Source of the DNA: an uncultured bacterium
GTDB lineage: Bacteria > Desulfobacterota > Desulfobaccia > Desulfobaccales > 0-14-0-80-60-11
Length of the DNA stretch: 32,942 nucleotides
Direction: 5' to 3'
NCBI GenBank assembly: GCA_937943575.1
Contig: CALEAV010000020.1
Span: 1 to 32,942 of the forward strand
The translations under genes and the position numbers were made by a program. Below, one piece after another: positions 7,907-15,971 of the stretch. Numbering within the stretch: position 1 is the stretch's first letter; the number at the start of each line of letters is the position of its first letter. The notes beneath the pieces are model-generated. The model saw only the letters and a program-made list of their open reading frames with translations. It ran no database searches and was not told the DNA's origin.

Positions 7907-9262
7907 ATGCCTGACAGAACACCCCTCTTTCCGCCCGCCCTGACCCTGGGGGCCCTGTCCGCCTTCCTGGCGGCCCTGGTGTGGATCGGATTCTCCCACC
8001 CGGCCGAAGCCGGCAAGGGGGGCAAGCCCAAACCCGGGGGCTCCGGCCACCACGGCGTCACCACCTATGAGGGCAGCGCCACCTGCAAGAAGTGCCACAG
8101 CAAAAAGGTGCAGGAGGTCCTCAACGCGGAACACTACCAGTGGGCCGGAAAACTCGGGAAAATCAACGACTTCTGCACTTACCCCGACATCAACTGGCTG
8201 CAGCAGATCACGGTGAAGGCCCCCGATGGCACCAGCAAAACCACCGTCACCGGCTGCGCCTCCTGCCACGTGAGCTACGGGGAGTTCACCCCCCCGCCCC
8301 TGGGCGGCCCCATGCCGGTGCAGGAGGACCGGATTGACTGCCTCGTGTGCCACTCCGATGCCTACAAGCGGGTGGGCACCCTGGTCAACGGCAAGCCCGC
8401 CCTCATCATGGACCCCAGCCTCAACCCGGCCACGGTGCTGGCGGCCATCAAAAAGACGCCCTCGGCCCAGGCCTGCCTGAACTGCCATGCCCGGGCCGGC
8501 GGGGGCAATGCCGTCAAGCAGGGGGACCTGGAGCTGGCCATGGCCAATCCGGCCTTTGACCTGGATGTGCATCTGGCCGGCACTGCGGTGGGCGGCGCCG
8601 GCTTGACCTGTGTCTCCTGCCACACCGTGAGCGCCCACAAAGTCGCCGGCAAGGGCAACGACCTCCGGGTGGCGGAAGGGAGCGGCATGAAGACCTGCAC
8701 CACCTGCCATGGCACTGCGCCCCACGGCTCCGGCAACCTCAACAAGCACTACAGCCGGGACAAGCAGCCCCTGGACTGCACCGTCTGCCACATCCCCAGC
8801 TACGCCCGGGGCCTGCCCACCGAAACCCGCCGGGACTTCAGCCTGGCGGAATTCGATGCCGCCGCGGGCCGCTGGGAGGCCCACCGCACTCTGGGGGAGG
8901 ACCTGCTGCCCGTGTGGCGCACCTGGAACGGCACCTCCTTCTTCTACCACCTGGGCACGGCCATCAGCGGCGACACCCTGACCCTGGCGGGCCCCAACGC
9001 CGGCACCCGCCTCTATCCCTTCAAGGTGCACACCGCCCGCATGGCGGTGGACCAGGCCAGCCGGCTCATCCCCCTGAAGTCCGCCCCCCTGTGGAGCACC
9101 GGCGATCTGAACCTGGCCCGGGTCCAGGGCGAGCTGGAGGTCTTCGGGGACAACCTGGGGAGCGTGAGGTTTGTGGAGACCACCCGTTACTTCGGCCTTT
9201 ACCACCAGGTGGCTCCCAAGGACCAGGCCAAGCAGGTCTGCGCCCGGTGCCATAATAAATAA
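7907..9262 (+). CDS. otr: Octaheme cytochrome c, tetrathionate-reductase (OTR) family
   Basis: This 451-aa protein has a Sec signal peptide (hydrophobic core about residues 11-30, likely cut after AEA at 35). It carries eight CXXCH heme sites, at residues 60, 117, 145, 190, 235, 264, 291 and 445. Spacing and flanking motifs match the Shewanella octaheme tetrathionate reductase as I remember it: INDFC, CASCHVSYG, DCLVCH, GGGNAVKQGDL, DVHL, CTVCHIPSYARG, YPFKVHT, and a C-terminus of VAPKDQ then CHNK. That enzyme reduces tetrathionate, nitrite and hydroxylamine at a lysine-ligated heme. K154, shortly after the third heme site, is a candidate ligand, unproven. The ATG at 7907 has AAGGAGGAG upstream; an in-frame start at 7769 would put 46 unlikely residues before the signal. 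The hydrogenase genes follow after 87 nt, so it is probably the electron partner of the hydrogenase. Confidence 0.9.
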   Translation: MPDRTPLFPPALTLGALSAFLAALVWIGFSHPAEAGKGGKPKPGGSGHHGVTTYEGSATCKKCHSKKVQEVLNAEHYQWAGKLGKINDFCTYPDINWLQQITVKAPDGTSKTTVTGCASCHVSYGEFTPPPLGGPMPVQEDRIDCLVCHSDAYKRVGTLVNGKPALIMDPSLNPATVLAAIKKTPSAQACLNCHARAGGGNAVKQGDLELAMANPAFDLDVHLAGTAVGGAGLTCVSCHTVSAHKVAGKGNDLRVAEGSGMKTCTTCHGTAPHGSGNLNKHYSRDKQPLDCTVCHIPSYARGLPTETRRDFSLAEFDAAAGRWEAHRTLGEDLLPVWRTWNGTSFFYHLGTAISGDTLTLAGPNAGTRLYPFKVHTARMAVDQASRLIPLKSAPLWSTGDLNLARVQGELEVFGDNLGSVRFVETTRYFGLYHQVAPKDQAKQVCARCHNK

Positions 9263-9349
9263 CCACCGCCGGATAATGTCCCCCCGCCTCGGGGCCTGGC
9301 GCCGGGGCCGGGTTTTGAGGGCTTTATCCACCCCCAAGGAGGAATCCAC

Positions 9350-10246
9350 ATGCCCATCAGCCGCCGTGATTTTCTCAAATACTGCAGCGCCGCGGCTGCG
9401 GCCCTGGGGCTGGGAGGCACGGATCTGCTCAGGCTGGAGCAGGTCCTGGCCGACCCCACCGCACCCACGGTGCTCTGGCTGCACGGCAGCAGCTGCTCCG
9501 GCTGCTCCGTGTCCTTCCTCAATTACATCGCCGGAAGCGATCCCACTGACCCCGGGGACATCCTGCTCAACCACGTCAACCTGGCCTACCATCCGGTGCT
9601 CATGGCCCCGGCGGGTCTGCCGGCCTATCAGGCGGCCGAGGCGGCCTACAGCCTGGGCAACTATGTCCTGGTGGTGGAAGGGGCGGTGGCCACCCAGTTC
9701 AGCGGCCGCTGCTGCTGGCCCTGGGCCGACGGCACCGGGACGGAGGAGACCTTTCTGTCGGCCGTGACCCGGTATGCGGCCAAGGCCGCCCAGGTGGTGT
9801 GCGCCGGCAGCTGCTCAGCCTTCGGCGGCATCCCCGCGGCCGGCAGCAACCCCACCCTGGCCCGAAGCGTCCGGGCGGTGACGGGAAAGCCCACCATCAA
9901 TATCCCGGGCTGCCCCTGCCATCCCAACTGGCTGGTCTGGGCGCTGGTGCAGATCCTCCTGGGGAAGGGCATCAGCACCGACAGCTCCGGCCGGCCCACC
10001 GCCCTGTTCAGCAGCAAGGTGCACAGCAACTGCCCCCGGCGGGGGAAACCCAAGGACACCGTCCTGGGCGGCAGCGGCTGCCTGAGGGATCTGGGCTGCC
10101 GGGGGCCGGATACCCAGGCCAACTGCCCGGCGCAGAAATGGAACAACGCCCAGAGCTGGTGCATCGAGGCCAGCGCGCCCTGCTATGGCTGCACCGAGCC
10201 CGGGTTTCCCGGCAGCAGCCCGTTTTACAAGTTCCCTGCCGGATAA
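9350..10246 (+). CDS. [NiFe] hydrogenase small subunit, Tat-exported, soluble
   Basis: This 298-aa subunit carries three iron-sulfur clusters from the nickel site to the outside. The N-terminus has a Tat signal (SRRDFLK). Proximal cluster ligands are C49, C52, C155 and C188. The distal cluster has H225, C228, C244 and C250. The medial site has C259, C271, C278 and C281. C271 (in SWCIEA) occupies the position that is proline in classical enzymes with a [3Fe-4S] medial cluster, so three [4Fe-4S] clusters are predicted. The proximal motif SSCSGC lacks the extra cysteines of oxygen-tolerant enzymes. The protein stops soon after GCTEPGF with no C-terminal membrane helix, so the dimer should be periplasmic and soluble. 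AAGGAGGA lies before the ATG. It belongs to group 1 (or close) by signal and motifs; the exact subgroup needs a tree. Confidence 0.95.
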   Translation: MPISRRDFLKYCSAAAAALGLGGTDLLRLEQVLADPTAPTVLWLHGSSCSGCSVSFLNYIAGSDPTDPGDILLNHVNLAYHPVLMAPAGLPAYQAAEAAYSLGNYVLVVEGAVATQFSGRCCWPWADGTGTEETFLSAVTRYAAKAAQVVCAGSCSAFGGIPAAGSNPTLARSVRAVTGKPTINIPGCPCHPNWLVWALVQILLGKGISTDSSGRPTALFSSKVHSNCPRRGKPKDTVLGGSGCLRDLGCRGPDTQANCPAQKWNNAQSWCIEASAPCYGCTEPGFPGSSPFYKFPAG

Positions 10247-10283
10247 CCTTGCACCCTGGCAGATCAGCCAAGGAGGATGACCC

Positions 10284-11771
10284 ATGGGCAAAAGGAAACC
10301 CCAACCGCCGCCGCCCCCGACCACTACCGTCCGGATTATCGACCCGGTGACCCGGATTGAAGGCCACCTGCGCATCAGCGTCACCCTGACCCCGGACGCC
10401 ACCGGCAGACTGGTGGTGAGCGACGCCCAGTCCACCGGCACGCTGTTCCGGGGCTTTGAAAATATTCTCCTCGGGCGGCATCCCTGGGACGCCCAGCATT
10501 TCACCCAGCGCATCTGCGGCGTCTGCCCCGTATCCCACGGCATGGCCGCCGTCCAGGCCATCGATGCCGCTTCCCAGGCGACGGTGCCGGCCAACGCCCG
10601 CATCATGCGCAACCTGGTCCTGGGGGCCAACCTCATCGACTCCCACATCCTGCATTTTTACCACCTGACCCTGCCGGATTACGTCACCCCGCCGGCCATG
10701 AACATGCCGCCCTGGAACACCGACTGGGTGCATGACGAAAATTTCACCGACAGCGAAGCCAACACCTTGGCGGCCCATTATCTGGAGGCCCTGAAAGCAA
10801 GGCGGCTGGCTCATGAGATGGGGGCCATCTTCGGGGGCAAGCTCCCCCACCCGCCGGCATATGTGCCGGGGGGATTCACCGCCACCCCCACGGCGGAGAA
10901 GATCAGCCGCTTCGAGGGGTATCTCAACCAGGTCATTGATTTCCTGAACAATTATTACCTGCCGGATGTTCAGCTCCTGGTGAGCCGCTATCCGGCCTAT
11001 GACGCCATCGGCCGGGGCTGTGGGAATCTTCTGGCCTTCGGCTGCTTCGAGGAGGGGAGCGGCAACCTGTTTCTCCGTCGGGGTCGCCTCCCCTGGGGCA
11101 GCGCCGCGGTGCAGCCCGTGGAGGTGGGAAAGATCGCCGAGTTTGTCAAGTATTCCTGGTATGCCGAGGCCACCGGCGGCCTCAATCCGGCCGCAGGGGT
11201 CACCACCCCGGTGGATCCGGAGAGCAAGGCCACGGCCTACTCCTGGCTGAAGGCGCCCCGCTATGACGGCGTCCCTTATGAGGCGGGGCCGCTGGCCCGC
11301 ATGGTGGTGAGCCATCTCTATCCTGCCGGCAAGGTCTCGGTGAATGACCGCCACCTGGCCCGGGCCTTTGAGGCCCTGGAGGTGGCGGAGCAGATGCGCC
11401 TGTGGCTCAACCAGCTCAGGAGCGGCCTGGGGCAGCCGACGTATATCTCCACGGCGGTGCCCCGCTCGGCCGTGGGGGTGGGCCTCACCGAAGCCCCCCG
11501 GGGGGCCCTGGGTCACTGGCTGGAAATCAAAGAGGGCAAGATCTCCCGTTACCAGGTGATCACCCCCACCTGCTGGAACGCTTCGCCCCGGGATGCCAAC
11601 GGCCGGAGGGGGCCCCTGGAGGAGGCCCTCATCGGCACGCCGGTGGCCGATCCGGAGCGGCCGGTGGAGGTGCTCCGGGTCGTCCATTCCTTTGACCCCT
11701 GCCTGGCCTGCGCGGTGCATGTGCTCCGGCCCGACGCCGGCCGGAAGATCTTTCCCGTGGGCCATGGCTGA
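10284..11771 (+). CDS. [NiFe] hydrogenase large (catalytic) subunit
   Basis: This 495-aa subunit splits or forms H2 at the NiFe(CN)2CO centre. The two nickel-binding motifs are present: RICGVCPVSH (C78, C81) near the N-terminus and DPCLACAVH (C473, C476, H479) near the C-terminus. VTRIEGH at 22-28 is also diagnostic. All four ligands are cysteine codons (TGC or TGT), so this is not a [NiFeSe] enzyme. The last 16 residues after H479 form the tail that a maturation protease removes; that protease is the next gene. The proline-rich start (residues 6-12) is unusual but short. The protein has no signal of its own and should ride through Tat with the small subunit. AAGGAGGA precedes the ATG. The 37-nt gap after the small subunit and the 8-nt overlap with the protease gene indicate one operon. 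Confidence 0.96.
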   Translation: MGKRKPQPPPPPTTTVRIIDPVTRIEGHLRISVTLTPDATGRLVVSDAQSTGTLFRGFENILLGRHPWDAQHFTQRICGVCPVSHGMAAVQAIDAASQATVPANARIMRNLVLGANLIDSHILHFYHLTLPDYVTPPAMNMPPWNTDWVHDENFTDSEANTLAAHYLEALKARRLAHEMGAIFGGKLPHPPAYVPGGFTATPTAEKISRFEGYLNQVIDFLNNYYLPDVQLLVSRYPAYDAIGRGCGNLLAFGCFEEGSGNLFLRRGRLPWGSAAVQPVEVGKIAEFVKYSWYAEATGGLNPAAGVTTPVDPESKATAYSWLKAPRYDGVPYEAGPLARMVVSHLYPAGKVSVNDRHLARAFEALEVAEQMRLWLNQLRSGLGQPTYISTAVPRSAVGVGLTEAPRGALGHWLEIKEGKISRYQVITPTCWNASPRDANGRRGPLEEALIGTPVADPERPVEVLRVVHSFDPCLACAVHVLRPDAGRKIFPVGHG

Positions 11772-12273
11772 GTGGCCGGGACCGAAGAGGCTGCGTCCCC
11801 CCCGGGTACTGGTCGCCGGCCTGGGGAACCTGCTCCTGCGGGATGACGGGGTGGGGGTGCAGGCGGTGCGGCTGCTCCAGGAAGAACCCCTTCCCGGTGT
11901 GCTCCTGGCGGAGGTGGGGACCCAGGTGCTGGGGGCCCTGCACCTCCTGGAGTGGGCCGACCGGGTGCTGGCCCTGGATGCCCTCATGGCCGGCGGGCCT
12001 CCCGGCACCATTTATGCCTGCCGGGAAAGCGATGTGGCCCAGGAGGAGGTCCAGGCCTCCCTGCATGAGTTGGGCCTGCGGGCGGCGCTGCAGTTTCTGC
12101 CTCAGGAACGCCGCCCCGAGGTCTTCATCCTGGGGATGGAGCCCGCATGTTTGGAGCCGGGCCTGGAGCTCTCCCCGCCGGTGGCCGCGGCCTTGCCCCG
12201 CTTCCTTCAGCTGGCCCGGGACAGCGCCGCCCGCCTGCGCCATCGGGGGCGGCTTGTGGGGGATCACGACTGA
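11764..12273 (+). CDS. Hydrogenase maturation endopeptidase (HyaD/HybD family)
   Basis: This 169-aa cytoplasmic protease cuts the C-terminal tail from the large subunit after nickel has been inserted. The family start motif GLGNLLLRDDGVG is present; D28 stands where HybD has its first nickel-binding acid (Glu16). D72 in LALDAL and H101 in SLHELG match the other two nickel-sensing residues. The ATG at 11764 lies inside the last codons of the large-subunit gene (8-nt overlap), which supports both the start choice and coupled translation. The C-terminal stretch (residues 150-169) is basic and less conserved. It is the last gene of the operon, followed by a hairpin at 12291. Confidence 0.9.
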   Translation: MAEWPGPKRLRPPRVLVAGLGNLLLRDDGVGVQAVRLLQEEPLPGVLLAEVGTQVLGALHLLEWADRVLALDALMAGGPPGTIYACRESDVAQEEVQASLHELGLRAALQFLPQERRPEVFILGMEPACLEPGLELSPPVAAALPRFLQLARDSAARLRHRGRLVGDHD

Positions 12274-12290
12274 GTCCGGTGAGAAGGGGC

Positions 12291-12308
12291 CGGGGGCCGT
12301 GGCCCCCG
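12291..12308. terminator. Strong GC hairpin between convergent genes
   Basis: CGGGGGCC and GGCCCCCG form a perfect 8-bp stem around GT (in practice a looser loop). It lies 17 bases after the maturation protease stop and in the convergent gap with hypE. No T-tract follows on either strand, so it may be a bidirectional or factor-assisted terminator, or an mRNA-stabilising hairpin. Confidence 0.4.
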
Positions 12309-12391
12309 ATGCTTCTCCCGGAGATCGGAGAGCTGGGGGGAGGGCGGACGAAAAACTGTTTTCCGGCTCTCCCCCCGACACCTGCCAGGGT

Positions 12392-13390
12392 TCAGCAGAT
12401 GCGGGGCAGGAGCTCCCCGGCAGGGGGCTCCAGGAGGCGGGAGGTGCCCAGCCCGGTGCGCAGCACCACCCGGCCGGGCGGGCCCTCCAGGACCCGGCCG
12501 ATACGGGCGGCCCGCTCGCCGTACGGGGACCGGCGCATGATTTCCAGGGCCGCCTCCGCCTCCGCCTCCGGCAGCACCACCAGCATCTTCCCTTCATTGG
12601 CCACCTGCAGGGGCTCCAGCCCCAAAGCCTCACAGGCGGCGGCCACCGCCGGGCTGATGGGGATGCGGTCCTCCTCCACTTCGATGGCCACCTGAGACTG
12701 GCGGGCCAGTTCGGTCAACGCCGCGGCCACGCCCCCCCGGGTGGGGTCCCGCAGGGCATGGATGGCAAGTCCGGCCGACAGCAGCCCCAGCACCATGCCG
12801 GTCAGGGGGGCGGCGTCGCTAGTAAGCTCCACCCCTTCCAGCAGTCCCTCCCTTGCCAGCATCACGGTGGCGCCGTGATCCCCCACGGTGCCGGAGAGAA
12901 GGACGGCATCCCCGGGTCTGAGAGCGCTTCCGGAAATCCCGGGCCTGAGGATCTGCCCCACTCCGGCGGTGGTGATGAAGACCTGATCCGCGGCCCCCCG
13001 GGGCACCACCTTGGTGTCCCCGGTGACGATGCTCACCCCGCACTCCCGGGCGGTGGCCGCCATGGAGGCGGCGATGCGGCTTAAGGTCTCCACCGGCAGC
13101 CCCTCCTCCAGGATGAAGGAGGCGGCGAGGGCCAGCGGCCGGGCCCCGGCGGTGAGAAGGTCGTTCACCGTCCCCGCCACCGCCAGCCGGCCGATGTCGC
13201 CCCCCGGGAAAAAGAGGGGGGAGACCACGAAGGAGTCGGTGGTGAAGGCCAGCGGGCCGGCCGCCAGATGGAGGACGGCGCTGTCATCCGCCACAAAGTC
13301 CGCCGGGCCGTAGGCGCTGAGAAACACCCGCCGGATGAGCTCCCCCATCTCCCGGCCGCCGGCCCCGTGACTGAGCAGAATCACATCCAT
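12392..13390 (-). CDS. hypE: Hydrogenase maturation protein HypE
   Basis: This 332-aa protein dehydrates the carbamoyl group on its own C-terminal cysteine to make the cyanide ligands of the NiFe site, working with HypF and passing CN to HypC-HypD. The motifs are clear: SHGAGGREMGELI at the start, DDSAVL, GDIGRLAVAGTVNDL, and GDTKVV. The protein ends PRIC, so the essential terminal Cys (C332) is present. It lies on the opposite strand and converges on the hydrogenase operon. The partner genes hypA, B, C, D and F are not in the window and must lie elsewhere if the hydrogenase matures. A separate hypE is less usual than the common hypFCDE order. It is divergent from bioA. Confidence 0.96.
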   Translation of the reverse strand: MDVILLSHGAGGREMGELIRRVFLSAYGPADFVADDSAVLHLAAGPLAFTTDSFVVSPLFFPGGDIGRLAVAGTVNDLLTAGARPLALAASFILEEGLPVETLSRIAASMAATARECGVSIVTGDTKVVPRGAADQVFITTAGVGQILRPGISGSALRPGDAVLLSGTVGDHGATVMLAREGLLEGVELTSDAAPLTGMVLGLLSAGLAIHALRDPTRGGVAAALTELARQSQVAIEVEEDRIPISPAVAAACEALGLEPLQVANEGKMLVVLPEAEAEAALEIMRRSPYGERAARIGRVLEGPPGRVVLRTGLGTSRLLEPPAGELLPRIC

Positions 13391-13463
13391 CGTATCCCGA
13401 GGTGTGGTAAGATAGTGGGGGAGGGGGGCCCGGGATCACCACCGGCCTGCCCCTCTCCCTGAG

Positions 13464-13505
13464 CCTCCCCCCACCCCTTCCGGGGGGCCGAGGGGAGGGT
13501 GAGGG
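13464..13505. repeat. GC-rich REP-like inverted repeat between hypE and bioA
   Basis: A C-rich arm (CTCCCC at 13465-13470) and a G-rich arm (GGGGAG at 13492-13497) flank the core CCACCCCTTCCGGGGGG. It resembles the hairpin units at 26748-26960, with C-rich/TTCC followed by G-rich blocks, and may belong to the same dispersed family. It lies in the 218-nt divergent gap, where no open frame or clear promoter was found. Confidence 0.4.
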
Positions 13506-13608
13506 AATCAGCGCCCTGCGGCCCTCCCCCTCAGGGGTCATTCTACCAGTATCCGAGGGCGCTGTCAGGAGGCGGCCGCCGCCGCCCGCCCCTTCCGGGA
13601 GGCAGCCC

Positions 13609-14955
13609 ATGCAGCCGGATTACGACACCCTGGTGCGCTGGGATCATGAGCATCTCTGGCACCCCTTCACCCAGATGAAGGGCTTCCGGGAGGAGGAGCT
13701 CCTCATCATCGAGCGGGGCGAGGGGCCGTATCTCTTCGATCTGCAGGGGCGCCGCTACCTGGACGGGGTCTCCTCCCTGTGGTGCAACGTCCACGGCCAC
13801 CGGCGCCACGAGCTGGACGTGGCCCTGCGCCGGCAGCTCAACCATGTGGCCCACTCGACTCTGTTGGGGCTGGCCCATCCGACGGCCATCATGCTGGCCC
13901 GGCGCCTGGCGGAGATCGCCCCCGCGGGCCTCACCAAGGTCTTCTTTTCGGACAACGGCTCCACCGCGGTGGAGGCGGCCCTGAAGATCGCCTTCCAGTA
14001 CTGGCGGCAGCGGGGCCGGCCGGAGAAACGCCGCTTCCTGAAGCTGGCTTTAGCCTACCACGGCGACACCCTGGGCGCGGTTTCCGTGGGCGGCATCCCC
14101 CTGTTCCACGAGATCTACCGGCCCCTCCTCTTTGAGACCCTGGAGGCGCCCACCACCTACTGCTACCGCTGCCCGGAGCAGGAGCGCTGCGAAGAGCAAT
14201 GTCTCAAGCGCCTGGAGGAGCTGGTGGCGGCCCACCATCAGGAGCTGGCGGCGGTGATCCTGGAGCCGGTGATGCAGGGCGCCGCCGGCATGATCGCCCA
14301 GCCGCCCGGATATCTGGCCAAGGTAAGGCAGGTGACCCGGGAATATGGCGTCCTCCTCATCTGCGACGAGGTGGCCACGGGCTTTGGCCGCACCGGCCGC
14401 ATGTTCGCCTGCGAACACGAGGGGGTGAGCCCGGACCTGCTCTGCCTCTCCAAGGGCATCACCGGGGGCTACCTGCCGTTGGCCGCCACCCTGGCCACCG
14501 ATGAGATCTATGAGGCCTTCCTGGGGGAGTTCCACGAGTTCAAGACCTTCTTCCACGGCCACACCTACACCGGCAACCCCCTGGCCGCGGCGGTGGCCCT
14601 GGCCAGCCTGGAGGTCTTCGAGCAGGACCGGGTCCTGGAGCACCTGGCCCCCAAGATCGAGTTCCTGGGCCGCTGCCTGGCGGAGCTGGCCTCCCACCCC
14701 CACGTGGGCGACATCCGGCAGCGGGGCTTCATGGTGGGGATCGAGCTGGTCCGGGACAAGGCCAGCAAGGAGCCCTTCCCGGTGGCCCGGCGCACCGGCC
14801 ACCGGGTGATCCTGGCGGCCCGGAGGCTGGGGGCGATCCTTCGGCCCCTGGGGGATGTGATTGTCCTCATGCCGCCCCTGTGTATCACCCCGGCGGAGCT
14901 GGAGGAGCTCTGCCGCATCACCGCGGCGGCCATCGAGGAGGGGACTGCCGGCTGA
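13609..14955 (+). CDS. bioA: Adenosylmethionine-8-amino-7-oxononanoate aminotransferase
   Basis: This 448-aa PLP enzyme turns 7-keto-8-aminopelargonate into 7,8-diaminopelargonate in biotin synthesis, with S-adenosylmethionine as usual amino donor. The family opening WHPFTQM is present, then WCNVHGH, the PLP-phosphate site DNGSTAVEAALK, AYHGDT, the cofactor aspartate D253 in CDEVATGFGRTG and the Schiff-base lysine K282 in SKGITGG. Residues 185-198 hold a four-cysteine insert (CYRC then CEEQC), a feature I recall from other bacterial BioA proteins; it may bind metal. The ATG has GGGAGG six bases upstream. No other bio gene is in the window, so it is isolated here. Length is normal. Confidence 0.95.
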   Translation: MQPDYDTLVRWDHEHLWHPFTQMKGFREEELLIIERGEGPYLFDLQGRRYLDGVSSLWCNVHGHRRHELDVALRRQLNHVAHSTLLGLAHPTAIMLARRLAEIAPAGLTKVFFSDNGSTAVEAALKIAFQYWRQRGRPEKRRFLKLALAYHGDTLGAVSVGGIPLFHEIYRPLLFETLEAPTTYCYRCPEQERCEEQCLKRLEELVAAHHQELAAVILEPVMQGAAGMIAQPPGYLAKVRQVTREYGVLLICDEVATGFGRTGRMFACEHEGVSPDLLCLSKGITGGYLPLAATLATDEIYEAFLGEFHEFKTFFHGHTYTGNPLAAAVALASLEVFEQDRVLEHLAPKIEFLGRCLAELASHPHVGDIRQRGFMVGIELVRDKASKEPFPVARRTGHRVILAARRLGAILRPLGDVIVLMPPLCITPAELEELCRITAAAIEEGTAG

Positions 14956-15062
14956 GGAAGGGACGCACCGCGGAAGGGCATTCTTCTTGTTGGGGACTGA
15001 CGGGGGCGCCTCTGACCGGCTTCCCGGGTGGCTTCGCTACCCCTGTCAGGAGCCGGGCGGAG

Positions 15063-15957
15063 GGCGGTGAGGGGGAAAGGGCGCGCCTGCTGGCCCATTA
15101 TCTCCGCAAGGTGAAGGACTCTCTCCTGCCGGACATTTCCTATGCCACGGGGATCCCCTGGCGCCCCAGCCGCATTTATCTGGGCATCACCCCCGCCTGT
15201 CCCTGCCGCGGCCAAATGTGCGACCTCCGGCGGGAGAAACACCCCGCCGGGTTGGACGCCGCCACCAAACCGGAGATCCCGGCCCGCCTGCACCGGGAGC
15301 TGGGCCCCTTCGAGGTGAGTTTTTACGCAGGCCGGGGTCTTTGCCAAGGTGATGGAGAGCCTGGAGCATTTTCAGGACCTGCGCCGTAGGTTCCGGCACT
15401 TCGAATGCGAAGTCTTTTCGGTCCGCATGGAGCCCACCCTCCTGCACCTCCCCCGGGTGGCCCGCTTCTGCCGGGAGCGGGGGGTTGTCTGGGACTACCA
15501 GGAGATCATGGGGACCTTCGCCTTCGGGAACCGGCCCTTCAGCCCTAAATGGTGGCAGGAAAATCCGCTGTCCGTGAAGGACCTGGAGAAGCTGGACCAT
15601 ACTTTGGCGGAGTTGGCGGCCCTGGGCTTTCCCGCCGCAAGGCTGGCCCAGACCCGGGATTACTGCCGTCACCCGGACCGACGCCGGCCTTGTGCCGTGG
15701 GCTACTCCAATCTGGTCATCGACTATCAGGGGGAGTCGAAATTCTGTTTCCTGCTGGGGGCCTTCGGCACTTGGCGGGACCCCCTCCTTGCCACCTGGCG
15801 CCGCTCCCCCCGGGCCCGGGCAGAGCGCCGCCGGACCCTGGCCTGCCCCCTGCCCTGCAGTCTGCTGCAATGCAACATCTATCAGTCCACTCTTCCCCGA
15901 GCGGCCACCCGCCTGAGGAGACTCCTCTCCTGCCGGGAACCCGGACCCACAGGGTGA
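15063..15957 (+). pseudogene. Decayed radical SAM protein gene
   Basis: Two overlapping frames together look like one radical SAM protein. The first part (to about 15320) reads LLAHYLRKVKDSLLPDISY, then PSRIYLGITPACPC and MCDL; this is the iron-sulfur site region. The expected CxxxCxxC reads C-PCR-G-QM-C, so the middle cysteine is replaced by glycine (GGC where TGC is expected). The frame then breaks near a run of five T at 15320-15324. The second frame continues with QAGVFAKVMESLEHF to the TGA at 15955-15957. The usual GGEP and SNG regions of radical SAM proteins are missing between the parts, which suggests an internal deletion that also shifted the frame. No good start codon is found in the first frame, so the left boundary is approximate. 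The C-terminal part keeps cysteines (DYCRHP, FCF, CPLPC, LQC) that may have bound a further cluster. A sequencing error alone would not explain all three defects. Confidence 0.65.
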
Positions 15958-15971
15958 AAAAGGCCTGGCAC

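Noticed and set aside
7796-9592. Long open frame on the minus strand opposite the cytochrome and hydrogenase genes
   Set aside because: Gly/Ala/Val/Gln-rich translation with no family motif; it mirrors the high third-position GC of the real plus-strand genes.
9350-10246. Oxygen-tolerant hydrogenase with a six-cysteine proximal cluster
   Set aside because: The proximal motif is CSGC without the extra cysteine; the nearby CC at 121-122 is not at the known supernumerary positions.
10284-11771. [NiFeSe] hydrogenase with selenocysteine
   Set aside because: The C-terminal motif DPCLAC uses TGC codons at both positions and has no in-frame TGA.
10008-12011. Long open frame on the minus strand opposite the hydrogenase large subunit
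   Set aside because: Low-complexity His/Arg/Gly-rich shadow; the opposite strand encodes a complete hydrogenase with all ligands.
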